A stretch of 64,000 bases of DNA, from the NCBI GenBank assembly GCA_003991915.1, contig RQTK01000415.1:327669-391668 (forward strand), in the 5' to 3' direction. The translations under genes and the position numbers were made by a program. The notes beneath the pieces are model-generated. The model was not told where the DNA came from. It worked only from the letters and a program-made list of their open reading frames with translations, and did not search any database. Positions 40,401 through 51,629 of this stretch are shown here, piece after piece (within the stretch, counting starts at the first letter, position 1; every line of letters starts with the position of its first letter). Origin of the DNA: Elysia chlorotica (taxonomy: Eukaryota > Mollusca > Gastropoda > Plakobranchidae).

Positions 40401-41726
40401 TTTTCAACTCTTATTGTTTCAAACATATTTTTCCATGTCTGTATGTGCCTTTATTGGATAGACTATAGCATGGTGAACTGACATTGTCACTTTAATTTAT
40501 AGAAAGGGGATGATGGCAAGTTTTTACCTCTATGCGACGAACATTGTTATTTAAAAGATCACATTTCTCTTCTTTTCATGTGTACCTCAGGTCTCTTGGC
40601 TGTTGGTTACGTCAATGGCTCACTAAGAGTTTTAGATGTTGCTGTCGCTTGGGATCCTGTTCTTTCAATCACAGTGAGAGAAACCATGTCTGACCCTCAC
40701 TGCGATGATCTTTCAGTTGCCGGCCTGGATTTTGGAGTAACAAGTCAGGTAGATTTGTACTCTCAGTCTCTGGGTAGTAATGAAACAGGTAGATTTGTAC
40801 TCTCAGTCTCTGGGTAGTAATAAAACAGATTTGTACTCTCAGTTTCTGGGTAGTAACAAGTCAGGTAGATTTGTACTCTCAGTCTCTGGGTAGTAATGAA
40901 ACAGGTAGATTTGTACTCTCAGTCTCTGGGTAGTAATGAAACAGATAGATTTGTACTCTCAGTCTCTGGGTAGTAATGAAACAGGTAGATTTGTACTCTC
41001 AGTCTCTGGGTAGTAATGAAACAGGTAGATTTGTACTCTCAGTCTCTGGGTAGTAATGAAACAGATTTGTACTCTCAGTCTCTGGGTAGTAATGAAACAG
41101 GTAGATTTGTACTCTCAGTCTCTGGGTAGTAATGAAACAGGTAGATTTGTACTCTCAGTCTCTGGGTAGTAATAAAACAGGTTCAGCAATGCAGCAAGAC
41201 TTGTCAAAAAAGTATCAAGAAGAAATTCAATTTCCCCAATTCTAGATCTTCACTGACTGCCAGTATGTGCTTGAATAAATCATAAATTAGCTTCTCTCCT
41301 CTTAAAATTACCCCATTTTTCAAAATATATCACAGACCTAGTAAGTCCTATTGCCAAAGACCTTCTTGTTAAACCTAGATTTAAACTTATAATTTTTAGA
41401 CAAAGGGCCTTTCCCTATCAAAGTGCTCAACTATGAAATAAATTACCAAACAATGTGATTTTATAAATTCTAAATTAAAGACACATCTTTTTAAACAATG
41501 TTATAATGCAAATTAAAGGATATCTGCTTATATGATCTTAATACTATTTTCTCTGAAAAATATGTTTTGTCATTGAAAATCTGTTTGGTGAACAAGACCA
41601 TGTAGATTTTATGATTTTGTATTTAACCACACTTTGTAAAATTTCTCTATAAGGGTGCTTGTCGCCTAATTTAAATAGAGTGCTTTGAGCCTGGCTTTGT
41701 TGAAGAAAAGCGCTATATAAATAAAG

Positions 41727-41776
<50 letters not shown>

Positions 41777-44700
41777 TACTATCCCTCAAGTGAAAATTTA
41801 AAAATAAGCATGTATTTGTGTTATCATTTTGATGTATGTGTAGCTTAATAATAATAAATTATTTTTTTTTATAATCTCTCGGATCTTCAGGGCACAGAGA
41901 TTCTCGTGGCGTGCAAACAATGTTTTCTCTTCCTCTACACACTGTCAGACCTGGGGAGCACTGTGAAGTTTTACAAGCACTTTGAGATGGATGTCGCCCT
42001 ACCACTAACTTGTGAGTGACGATCAGTTCATCCTTGATGTGTTGTTTTGAGTGCCTCTCTGGGTCTACTAGCATTGCAGGCAATAGCATCGCCCCCCACT
42101 TTCCTATATCCATTGTTGTTTGGGGGGCCATCTCAAGGGAAAGGCCTCTTCCTTTCAGATCCTTTTCCAGATGTCCTTTGGTTTTCCTGGAAGTTGCATT
42201 ACAATGTTATACCTATTCATAGTATGTGTGCATCATTCAAACAAATAAATGAAAGGTAACATGACCAAATATGTAATAGGCAATTTTTTTGTTGAACTTG
42301 TAAAGATGATAAAAAAATGTAGCTTTTTTCCCCTTTTATTCTCCTTTTTACTATATATTCAAATAAGGCTTTGCGGCATGATAATGATTAGTTAAAAAAA
42401 TCTTTTTTTCTGCTGAGTAACAAAAAGGTCAACTTATTTTAATCTTTGAATATAGTTAAATTATCTTTTGTTTAATTTAACCCTTCTGTTACCATTTGTG
42501 TATATTTCTTTACAGTGTTTTCACTGCCCTCACTGCCATTCGTGTATATTTCTCACACAAGTACCGTGCTAAATGCTAGAAAGGCAGAAAATTGGTTAAG
42601 GTTTTTGCTTTTTATTTCATCAAGATCGGTTCAGTAGAAGATAATTTATGCAAATTGAAAGTTCAGGGTCAAAACATGAACAGTATTGGCTGGGTTTCAG
42701 GGAATTAATCATGATGTAATCATTGGGTGACACATACTAAGTAGCTGTATAATGCTTGGTTATGGAAGGATTAACAGAGCATGGGCATGCTTCCTTTTGC
42801 GTCGGAAGTCGATGTTCTACCCCCACCCCCCCCCCCCCCCCCCCCCTTTCTGGTGTCAATCTCCTGCATGTTATGAAATGTGAAATGGTTTTTAATTTTG
42901 TTTTCAGCGGTTCATCTGAGAGGAATGTTTGGTGTGGCCTCTCCCCAAGAAAGCGCTGTTGTTGCCTTTGAAGTTCAGGAGTCGTCAGGTAAAAGTTGTT
43001 CTAAATCAGCTTACTGCTCTATACAAAGAAACATGTGAAGTGTATTTAGTAGGTTTTGAAGCCTGCTGACAAAGTTTTTTCTCATTTTTGGTATGCTTTT
43101 AAATTTCTGTTCTATGCTGTTCACCATTCCTTGTTTAATTTCAAAGAAGTAAATAACCTTAGAAGTGTTCATATGATAACGGATGAATAGCCTTTTTTGT
43201 TATTTTCTTTTCCGACATTTATCCAGTATGATTTATATGCATATTTTTTTCTAGAAATTAGCATCGTGCAGACAAGACAAGACTTCACGACTCTGTCTGA
43301 GAAAGTCAGCGCTCCGTACTTCAGCTGTGGCGCAACCCTCTCTCCGTCCTCTGCTCTTTGCTTCTCTGTGCACAAGTAAGTCGGGATCAGCAGGCCTTAG
43401 TCGTATTACGGTATTGTCATTACAAAAATCTGACAATCAAATCTTTAAGTGACTTTGTTTGTGTGAATAGTATCATTTGTTATTGATCCAGTGACATTTG
43501 GTCTTTTACCCGATGCCATGTTGTCTATTTCAAAGTAAAGATCATAATTGTGCTGTTATGTTAAAACAGTTTAATATATCGGTAACATTTTCTTTGCAGC
43601 CTTGAGTTTTCTACCTCAATGATTCTAATATCCTTCTTTTCTAATGAGTACACTATCAGTGGGCTCAAATTTAACGAGATGTAGTCTTGTAAATTCATGA
43701 CATCAACACTGCTAGCTCTTAGGGATATGAGATGTTATTGAAAGGAGACTGATAGAGGGAAGGGTAAAACAAAGGAGTGAAGATGAAGCAAAGAGAAAAA
43801 TTAATATGAAATCTTTTCTCTGACATCATTGGAAGATAAATAAAAATCATCAGTTATTATGATGAACTTTACTTAAGACACGCAGATACTATAGCGATCT
43901 TTGAGATGATATTAGGGGAAAATAGAATTTTAGTGAGAAATTATTGCCATGAATAATGCTCTCATAAGTTTAAATCTAAAAATTTTTATGTATAATTTTG
44001 TTCCTTACAAACAGAAAAATGGAGATCGATTTGCTAAAATGAATATTTGGTGAAAATAGGACTGGGGTATGCATGTATACATAGAAAGGGGGGACAATAT
44101 CGGTTTTGTGATCAAGTATAGGAAGGAAAGTACCACACTGACATATAGGATGTTTCAAAAGTGTTAATAAGGGAAGATAAAGTTGACAATATGGAAGATA
44201 CAGTTGCTATTTCGTTCTTTATAATTTGCAATTCAAAGGATATTGTCTGCAATTCATATGGACTGTTATGATAGAGGCTAAAGTGTAAAGCTCTCAGATG
44301 CTGCAGTTTAAAAGAAGCAGGGAAATTTTGCTTTCGATGACTTGACCAACCAAATGCATATTAATAGCTAGAAAATTATCAATTCATGTAATTTTATACT
44401 CATTTTTAATTGCACGAAGAGAAAGACGACACTTTAGAATAACATAAATACTTCTTTTGTATGAATTTTTTTTATTATATTCAGGACAGACTTCAATTTG
44501 CAGCCATACAGAAAGAGGCACAAAGTATTAGAGGGACAAGTGGTGAGTCATTGGAAAGCTCTAGATGGGCTATGAATTTTTTACAATTTTTTTTTTCACA
44601 GCGACGAATCATGTTCACTTTAGTTTGTGAGCAGCAAGCTATAGGCCTGTAAATCTTTCACTCATATCTGACAGCTCACCACGAGCAGGCAAGCTTACTG

Positions 44701-47700
44701 TATTTTCGAAAGTTAAAAGTTTTATGTAATTTTCAAAGAAAGTATGTTGCACAAATATTGTGGGAGAGTCAAGCCCTCAAATTGTACAATTGAAACATAA
44801 ACACCTGAAAGTTATTTGAGTTATCTATTCCTGTCTGTTTCAAGAAAGCTCACATCTCACAGAGAAGTTGTGACAGTTTTTATTTTATTTTATATAACAT
44901 GAATAGATTCAGAAAAAAAATAGGTTTGTGTGATTCTCATTTGCATAAATACATACATGTCTCTGGGGTTTTGTTTGATTTTTTAACAGAAATCGTGTTA
45001 GTTAGTTGGTTCAGTTTAAGCCTCTTGATTCCCTGTGGAACATAGAGATGCAGCAACTGCCCTCCATCGATGGTCGTCATAGGTTCGGCATGTGCTACTG
45101 GCAGCTTTTATCTCTAAATCCGTGCTTCTCTGCCAAGTCTGCTTTCCAACTTTCTTTTTCCTTGGGGATTTCACTACAGGGGGGAGGGGGGGGAGCCTAT
45201 ATAGTGCTGATGTTGGACGTTAAAACCAACTCAACCAATACAGGGCTTGCCTTTTAATGTTGGATACAGGCTTTCCAAATGTGTGGCCTTTCCAACCCCT
45301 TTTAGGCTTTTTGATCTATGGGGAGTTTGAAATTGTGTTACAAAACTTATTTGAGTCACTAGCAAGCTTATAACGACGGAATGTCGCTTTTAAACAATGA
45401 CTGTCCCTTGTGAAGTTATTTATGTAAGACCTTTTGAAGATTTATTATAAGAGAGACAAAAAACATGCTTTCTTCACTTGACACTTTTTCTTGTTACAAC
45501 TTCTAATATTTTAATCCACTTGTATGAATTCCAATCTGTCAGGTAGCCATGAACATTCCATTCAGTCTAACCCCTGAAAAAATGCTGATAACTCTCCAAA
45601 GTGAGTATCAAATTTATTTAATGTTAATTATTTTGAACTGTATTTGTACTGATAGTTTTCACCTAATTGTCCAAAGCTTATTATTTATATGTTTGTTCAA
45701 CTATTTCCTTAATTTCTTTGTTCAATGGGCCTTTGAGTGCTACAGAGTTTACTGTTGTAAACAATTGTTTTGTTTTTGTTTTTTATTTGATTTAGGAGTT
45801 GCAAGGGGGGGGGGGGGGGGGGGGGGGAGGTATACTGGTACTGGTTTTGACCAATGACAAAAATTCACTGCTATCAAAACTTCAGAAAAATCTTTGTTAA
45901 GCCTAGAACTAGAGTTTTGACACCATCTCTGCTACCAATGGTCTCCCAAACTCATCTAGCTTTTACCTTTTGGGTCAGACCTTTTTATTGATTGAGAGCG
46001 TATTCAAAGTTTATAATAAAATAAGAATAAACTGTATAGCGTTACACTCAAAACACATTAAAAAATACAAGATAGTAAAATACATTTTTTGTGAATATTC
46101 ATGTATGTAAAAGCATAAAAATTATTTACATTTAATACACATTTAGGAATATACTTCAAGTTATACAATTTACTGCTTAGAAAAATAGAACAATTTAATT
46201 TTAATTGAAATACTCCATGGCCCCAAAGCCTGGGATCCTCATTCATTTTTTACATTAAATGTTTACTTACATGTATTTATCAAAAACAAAGCAATGAAAA
46301 CAGGTTTCAAAATTACCAATACAGCGTTCTATAATAATCATCAGTTGGTCAACCTGACTCTTGTCTCTCAGATCCGCAGGTCACCAATAAAGACACAATC
46401 TTAAACCTGTGCCTGTACATGAAACAACTTTTAGCAGAGTCTAAAGAGATTGAGACTTCCGCCCTGGACCAAATCTGTCACATGCTCAAGTCCTTGATGG
46501 AAACGTTGGGGCGCAGGGGCTTTCAAGTCTCGCTGTGAGTGAAGCTCAACATAGCTTTGGTTCTCTGGAGCTTTTGTTTGTTTTGCTTTTTTTCTTTTCT
46601 TGTTGTGTTTTTTTTTAGGGGGTGGGTTTTTTCAATACAGAGTATTACATGGATGTAAGTTTGACAAACATAGCTGATATGTGTATTTGGCTGTTTCGTT
46701 ATTCCAGAATCAAAGACGTGCAATTAAGATCTAGCCATGTCTAGCTTTGTGTGTATCTCTATCCGTGTGTGCCCATGACAACCTCTCTCCATACAAGTCA
46801 GCTGTCTTTCTCTTTTTTTTTGTTAAGTAAGTATGTGAATTAAAGAAAAACAGCTTCTAAGCGTGCACAGTGTAGCTACAGCCACTGGCTGACTCAAGCT
46901 CGCTGGTGTATTCATACTTTATTCCTCTCTGTCTTTCCAATCAGGGCACTGATGAAATTCTTGAAGCTGCTCATACAATCAAAAAGTGAATCAGATTGGG
47001 TGAGTTGTATGGTTTGTTTTTGGCTGCTAGTCAGTCATTCTCCCAGATCCAATGCGTATTAACTAACTAATTTTTACAGTTACAAATCTGAAACCAAAAA
47101 ATATCTCAACGTTATTCAATATATAATCTCTGATCAGTTTTGTTTCATCGGTTTTGAAGTGAAGCAGAACAGAATTACTGTAACTCCAGCAGATGAAACT
47201 CAATTGCTTACAGCCACTGTTTGTATATCTACCCGTTTTTAATTTCTACCGCAGTGCCCTGAATGGTTACCACGAGCTTATGAGGAAACTCTCAAGGTGA
47301 GCTTATCTCAATATGCATCTGAGACAATGGAATCATCAGGGACTCTTTCAGCTCTCTCAGAAACAGGTTGGTTACTACTTAATAATAGTAGGAAATTGAT
47401 TATTTTTACCGAGTACTTTAAGGATTGATTATGCTTGAAAAATTTGATATATAAAATGTTTAGGAGTGGTTTTATGTATGAAATAGAATGTTATTTCAAT
47501 GCCATCAATCATTTTAGATTTTATATCTCGTTGCTTGTCTTCTTCATTGTTTTGGGATCCTTATTGTACATTAGCCTCAGTGCATTCATTTTTACTGTTT
47601 ATTTAAATGTCTGTAGTTGTCACTTTCAAGTGATCATACAGCTACATTCTTTGGTTCAAAATTCGTTACTCTCTTGACGACAAGTTTAAAAGTCCTTTAA

Positions 47701-50262
47701 TTGCATACCAACTAGGCATACTTTATTTACTTTAAATTTTTAACCTTTGTTTTTTATTACAACTTGACCTTTTCAAAAAGCTCTTTACTTGAGTTGTACA
47801 TATATTACAATTTCTTTTTTTACATACGCGGGTAGACTTGATTTTTTGACGTGCAGTTCATCGACCATCAGGTTAAGCATTCTGTCTATGTTAAATGAGT
47901 CTGTGGGATCTCATGAGAAACTGTTTTGTGAACACAGAACAGTTTATTGACTGTCTCTGACAATAGCTTTTCTTCTTTAACCCTGGCTCTGTAGGGCGTC
48001 AACTTTAAAGGGTATAGCGCTCCCACTTGAACACTGCTTAGCGCCAGCATCAAGGGCTAGCTCTCCGACCCCAGCTCACTATTAGTGGGTGACTTGAGGA
48101 CGACCTTGAGAAGTCACCTTGTCACGAAAACGTTGTCTTATTCACTTAGGATTCAATATTTCTATGCTAAGAATATCAACCAATGAAAAGGTGCGACTTG
48201 TCAGATCTTGTCTGTTCCATCAGTCTTATGAGTAGGCTTTGAAGTATGATGAAGCAAACAGACGGACCACGAGGTGTGAAGTCTGGTTTCTTGGTATGTT
48301 TGCTTATGAAGAGATGATTGCTCGATGTGACTGACCAGTGGAGGGTATCTGTGGGTATTGATACTGATAAAGAGTTTGGGACAATTTTTTACTTTGCTGT
48401 ATGGGTTTATCACTCTTTTTTTTTCCTTTTACTTTACTTCTGTTTGTTGTAACCTTTTCTTCTTCTTCACTCTAAGACTTCTTTTATTTGTGTGATGGGC
48501 TTGGTTAAAAAAAAATAAACCAGTCAACTAGGCAACTTCTAGAAAAATAGAAATCCTTTTCATGAAGAAAATGAAGGAACTTTGGATCTTGCATTTTTTT
48601 TTGTTCCATTGTTTAAGCCGTGATGTAATTTCTTGTGGATTTTGTTTATTCTTCCAGATCAAAGAATAATCTCATCTGTTGAGCGCCATTGGAGCGGTGA
48701 AGTCTCCACTCCTGGCATGCTCCACAAAGATACGGTGGTGCCGAGTTCTCTCTGCTTGATATGTGGATCTGATATCCTTTGCAAATTTTTAATGCAGAAT
48801 TAAAGGGGGGAAGGAGATTGGGCCAGCAGTGTTGCTGTATAATAAATGGGAAGTTGTGATCAGAGTAAAGTTTCCAAAGTTTTTCTATGTATATGCTTTT
48901 CAGTGAGCAGTTTGTATTTGACAAAGTAATCCTTTTTACATCCTGATTGAGATAATACATTAAATTTACAATTAAATTGAACAAAAACAAAGTAGTCAGA
49001 CCACATCTAGAGTCACATTAAACGCCAGTTGGAAAGATATGTCATGCAGCTCCTTTATTCTTCTTGACTCTTATCACAGTTTTTACCTGATACTCCTCTG
49101 ACTGTGAAATGCACAAAAGGTCATAAAGCAAGTAAGTCACGTTTTCACAAGTTGCAGATTCACTTCTGTTAAAAGTTGTCCAGGACATAAGAATAGACTT
49201 CATGCTGTATTTTCAACAAGACATATCCGTACAACCTACATGAAAAAAGAAGAAAGAAATGTTTCATTTGTATTTTTTTAATTGCATGCCTGGTTGGTTC
49301 TATATATACAAACTGTCTTAGACTAATCATGTTTTTTTTTTTAATGGATAATAAGATGAGATTCTTGTTGACAATTTTGGAACAGATTTTTGTTCATGCA
49401 TTATAATATTTGAAGAGAACAATACTGAATGATGCCAAATGGTCGATCAATCATCATATCTGATTATTCCAGACTTGTCCGGAACAAAATTGCTGGAAAC
49501 GACAGAGCCCATCATCATATCAGATATCACTTGACCTACTATCAAAACACAAATGTATGTTTTTGCCATACTTATGCCGAACTTATGCAGGCTATGCCAT
49601 GAGCGATCACCTTGATATCTGATTATTGCAGACTTGTGCTGCTTGAGCTGCCAGCCATGTCAAGATTTGAACGTCAGACGATGTGAAACGTGCGGTGCAT
49701 CGGCACTCAGTCTAGATGCTCTCTCAGGTATCTTTTTTCGATTTTCTTCAAATTTGTATCACTAGAACTAGTGTTCAAAAACTTGTGATAACAGCAACAA
49801 TAGAAAAACTTAGGAAATTCTCAGGTTGCATTCACTTATTATTTAAGGAGAAAGTTTAAAATTACCAATTATTAAGTTTGTCGTATAGGTATACTTCACA
49901 AATCACTATCTACTTTTTAAATTGTTTTTCTTTTATTTTTTACGAGTTAAGGGCATGTTTTATGTGGCCAATTTTAATTTGTCTTTAAGTTAGAGGTTCA
50001 GTTAAAGAACACACAAAAATTTGAAACCAAAGTAGTTAAGCTATTCAATTGCTATTTCAAAACCCTATGTGGAATTTTTCAAAGATGGATTAGCAACACA
50101 ATATTGAATTGTCTAATAAGAACATGGTGAAGTGTGGCTTTCAACCATAAACATAAAAGTCTCCTATGTGTGTCCTGTCTTGATTCAGGTTCCATGGTGC
50201 TACAAAACAAGTCTGTGTGTCCGATCTGTGGCAGTCAGCTGGTGGAGTCGACGTGGACCTAA
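35425..50262 (+). CDS. GTF3C4: General transcription factor IIIC subunit 4 (TFIIIC 90 kDa), 20 coding exons
   Basis: Subunit of TFIIIC, which binds tRNA-gene promoters and recruits RNA polymerase III. Exons: 35425-35568, 35783-35924, 36266-36380, 36606-36681, 37715-37838, 39117-39233, 40058-40143, 40591-40748, 41891-42011, 42908-42988, 43255-43375, 44485-44542, 45543-45600, 46372-46534, 46945-46999, 47255-47366, 48658-48771, 49078-49131, 49632-49727, 50189-50262 (TAA). Phases agree everywhere except for a 1-nt deficit in the sixth exon. About 689 residues, against 822 in human. N-terminal WD40-like repeats include FLLVTGSRNGDVHLWKV and GLLAVGYVNGSLRVLDV. A helical middle follows (CHMLKSLMETLG, ALMKFLKLLIQSK). 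The C-terminal zinc-binding region has CLICGSEFLPDTP, CTKGHK, CQPCQDLNVRRCETCG and VCPICGSQL, matching the family's paired Cys motifs. The intron after 48771 is U12-type AT-AC. Confidence 0.92.
37355..37618 (+). repeat. (AGT)n/(AGC)n then (ATT)n microsatellite
   Basis: About 165 bp of AGT triplets with an internal AGC block, then ATT/CTT triplets, within a GTF3C4 intron. The poly-Ser, poly-Leu and poly-Thr frames across it are artefacts. Confidence 0.97.
37839..39116 (+). other. GTF3C4 intron, nothing recognised
   Basis: Donor gtaaga, acceptor ccctgcag. AT-rich with several T runs; no repeat family or coding exon identified. Confidence 0.75.
39160..39164 (+). other. GTF3C4: Apparent 1-nt frameshift in a T run of GTF3C4
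   Basis: The exon 39117-39233 reads EIVWSQLFVHENCDHF in the incoming frame and then meets TAA. The next frame reads FLLVTGSRNGDVHLWKV and exits in the phase required by the next exon. Both halves match the family, so one base appears to be missing within the five T at 39160-39164. It could be an assembly error or a real lesion. Confidence 0.8.
39234..40057 (+). other. GTF3C4 intron, nothing recognised
   Basis: Donor gtaagt, acceptor attgcag. AT-rich. It contains a local 'agatctagatctagaatgg' patch near 39320. Confidence 0.75.
40749..41180 (+). repeat. 40-bp minisatellite that repeats a GTF3C4 5' splice site
   Basis: About 11 tandem units, roughly 40 bp each (some about 33 bp). Each begins gtagatttgtactctcag, followed by tctctgggtagtaatgaaac. 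The first unit starts exactly at the donor of the exon 40591-40748. Counting that donor, eight junctions read cag|gtagat. The unit ending at 40864 carries 'gtaacaagtcag', identical to the last coding bases of the exon. Confidence 0.95.
41210..41775 (+). mobile_element. 3' end of an L2/CR1-like LINE with (ATT)n tail
   Basis: Broken translation gives the C-terminal signature of this LINE group: ILDLH.LPV at about 41242, then KPRFK, RQRAFPYQSAQL and NKLPNNV. The 3' UTR ends 'agcgctatataaataaag', followed by ATT repeats at 41729-41775, a typical tail for such elements. It is 5'-truncated with several stops. It is a dead insertion in the sense orientation in a GTF3C4 intron, directly after the 40-bp minisatellite. 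Confidence 0.8.
42012..42907 (+). other. GTF3C4 intron with a C tract
   Basis: Donor gtgagt, acceptor ttttcag. It contains a nearly uninterrupted run of C at about 42820-42846, some 60 nt before the acceptor. Nothing else recognised. Confidence 0.75.
43376..44484 (+). other. GTF3C4 intron, nothing recognised
   Basis: Donor gtaagt, acceptor tattcag. AT-rich; no repeat family or coding signal identified. Confidence 0.75.
44543..45542 (+). other. GTF3C4 intron with a SINE tail
   Basis: Donor gtgagt, acceptor tgtcag. A conserved SINE-tail module, 'tatagtgctgatgttggacg' followed by 'ttaaaaccaactcaacc', lies at about 45196-45237. A short open stretch near 45006-45095 is discussed under rejected items. 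Confidence 0.7.
45601..46371 (+). other. GTF3C4 intron with a 23-nt G run
   Basis: Donor gtgagt, acceptor ctctcag. A G homopolymer lies at 45805-45827. The rest is AT-rich with no feature recognised. Confidence 0.75.
47367..48657 (+). other. GTF3C4 intron, 1.29 kb
   Basis: Donor gttggt, acceptor cttccag. The part at about 47990-48330 has more balanced base composition than its surroundings and may be an old repeat. No family was recognised. Confidence 0.7.
48772..49077 (+). other. GTF3C4: U12-type AT-AC intron of GTF3C4
   Basis: The exon ends ...GGATCTG and the intron begins atatccttt, the exact AT-AC minor-class donor. It ends ttcttgactcttatcac, with a TTCTTGAC branch-like motif about 10 nt before the terminal AC. 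Joining gives CLICGSEFLPDTP, matching the family's CxLCKEILPFT. No GT lies at the exon end, so a GT-AG alternative is not available. Confidence 0.88.
49132..49631 (+). other. GTF3C4 intron with a duplicated acceptor block
   Basis: Donor gtaagt, real acceptor tgattattgcag at 49631. A near-identical block, 'atatctgattattccagact' (about 49456-49475), lies about 160 nt upstream. It is a possible decoy 3' splice site. Confidence 0.75.
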
Positions 50263-51620
50263 CAGACGAAGATGGAAACTTAACAGCAAAATGTTTCCAC
50301 GCGTTTTTAATACCCATCTCCTTGTCAAGTCACGTACATACACATTTACTCAAGTCAAAAAATCTTTGTGATGCCAAAATTCATGTAAGGCGGGATGGGT
50401 TTTTTGCATATATAAATTTTGTCAATTTTTTCACATGCTGCAATCTTTATTTGTTTGAGAATGTTTCTCCTGTTATACAATTTATGGGGTGTGCGAGTAG
50501 AACATCAGCTTCCTACGCAGGAGATGGGAGGTTCGAGCCTTGGCAATGCCGCCCGCCCTGTGGTTGGGTTGGCGTCAGTTTAATTAATGTGATTGCCTAG
50601 ACAGTATAGGCAGGCTAAAGCTTTTTAACAACGGCTCAGCTTCTTTGGAATGAGGAATACTTTTTTTTCTATGGCATAAAAATGCATGAACGTTTTATGT
50701 GTAATAATATGTATGTATATATGTATCTCATGATAATAACATTTTAAAACAAGGTGTTGTTTGTTGTTTTCTTAATTTATTTTTCTTGTTTACGATATCA
50801 TTTTGATAAAATAATGTGTCCAAAAAGTAAAACTCTCTTGCCTCTGTCTGCCTATCTGTCTGTCTGTCAGTCTTTCTCTCTCTCGCTCTCTCTCTCTCTC
50901 TATCTATCTATCTATATCTCTCTCTTTATCCCTCTCTGTTTCTGTCTCTCTCCCTATCTCTTTCTCTTTCTCCTCTCTTTCTCTATCTCTCTCTTTCTCC
51001 TCTCTTTCTCTATCTCTCTCTTTAGTGTCTTTGTAACTGTAAGCGGTGTATATTTGGACTTGGTGGCGGGAAGTGGGTGGGGTAAAAACACATGTACGGT
51101 CGATCTTTAAGTGATTTTCTTTTTGGAATATCTACGTCCACTTGTGTCCTGAATAGTTTATTTTACTTTTTTTTATCATTTGAGTCCAATAGCCGTGTAT
51201 TGTTTCACTTCTCTTCTTGTTGGTGAAAGATACCTATGCAGGTGTGCGATATTTAACCTGTGTTATTGTTAAGGGCAGGAGACATGGAATTAGTCATCAC
51301 CAAACCATAACAAACTTTGTTCAGGCTGTACTTCAATGTTTTAGAAAAAGAACTTATCTGATCAGTCACAGCCAAAGATATTTGTTTGGTTCAAAAGGCT
51401 ATATTCTGCTGTGCTATGTTCCTTTGTGCTACAAGTAGAAACTATACCAAGGGTATTATGTTTAAAAAATTATGTAGTAAAAACAAATTATTAGCAGTTA
51501 ATGAAGAAGATCGCATTTGGTATGGAGAACAGTTGAAAAACGAAAGGAGAAGGAGCATTATCGATATTGTTTCCTTATTTCTTTTTGCATAAGGAAAGCT
51601 TTTTAATTTTAGCGCAAGTC
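50263..51620 (+). other. Downstream of GTF3C4: 3' UTR and intergenic DNA
   Basis: No canonical AATAAA is close to the stop, so the 3' end is unplaced. The region holds a SINE-like element (50485-50640) and a CT-rich block (50873-51025). No further coding exon supported. Confidence 0.5.
50485..50640 (+). mobile_element. tRNA-derived SINE-like element
   Basis: A tRNA-like head includes 'gtgcgagtagaacatcagc' and a good B box, ggttcgagcct, at about 50532. A body follows with 'gttgggttggcgtcagttta'. The acceptor stem does not pair as in a functional tRNA, so this is a retroposon head, not a tRNA gene. Confidence 0.6.
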
Positions 51621-51629
51621 ATACGTCTC

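Noticed and set aside
45015..45100. Protein-like open stretch (VQFKPLDSLWNIEMQQ) as an extra GTF3C4 exon
   Set aside because: No donor keeps the phase into the next exon (45543). Joining 44542 directly to 45543 keeps the frame and matches the family's length and pattern.
49728..50188. Fourth U12-type intron in GTF3C4 (donor gtatctttt)
   Set aside because: One mismatch to the GTATCCTTT consensus, and the only branch-like motif (tcttgat) is too close to the AG. A U2-type intron is simpler.
50485..50560. Functional tRNA gene
   Set aside because: B box present, but the stems do not pair properly and a SINE body follows.
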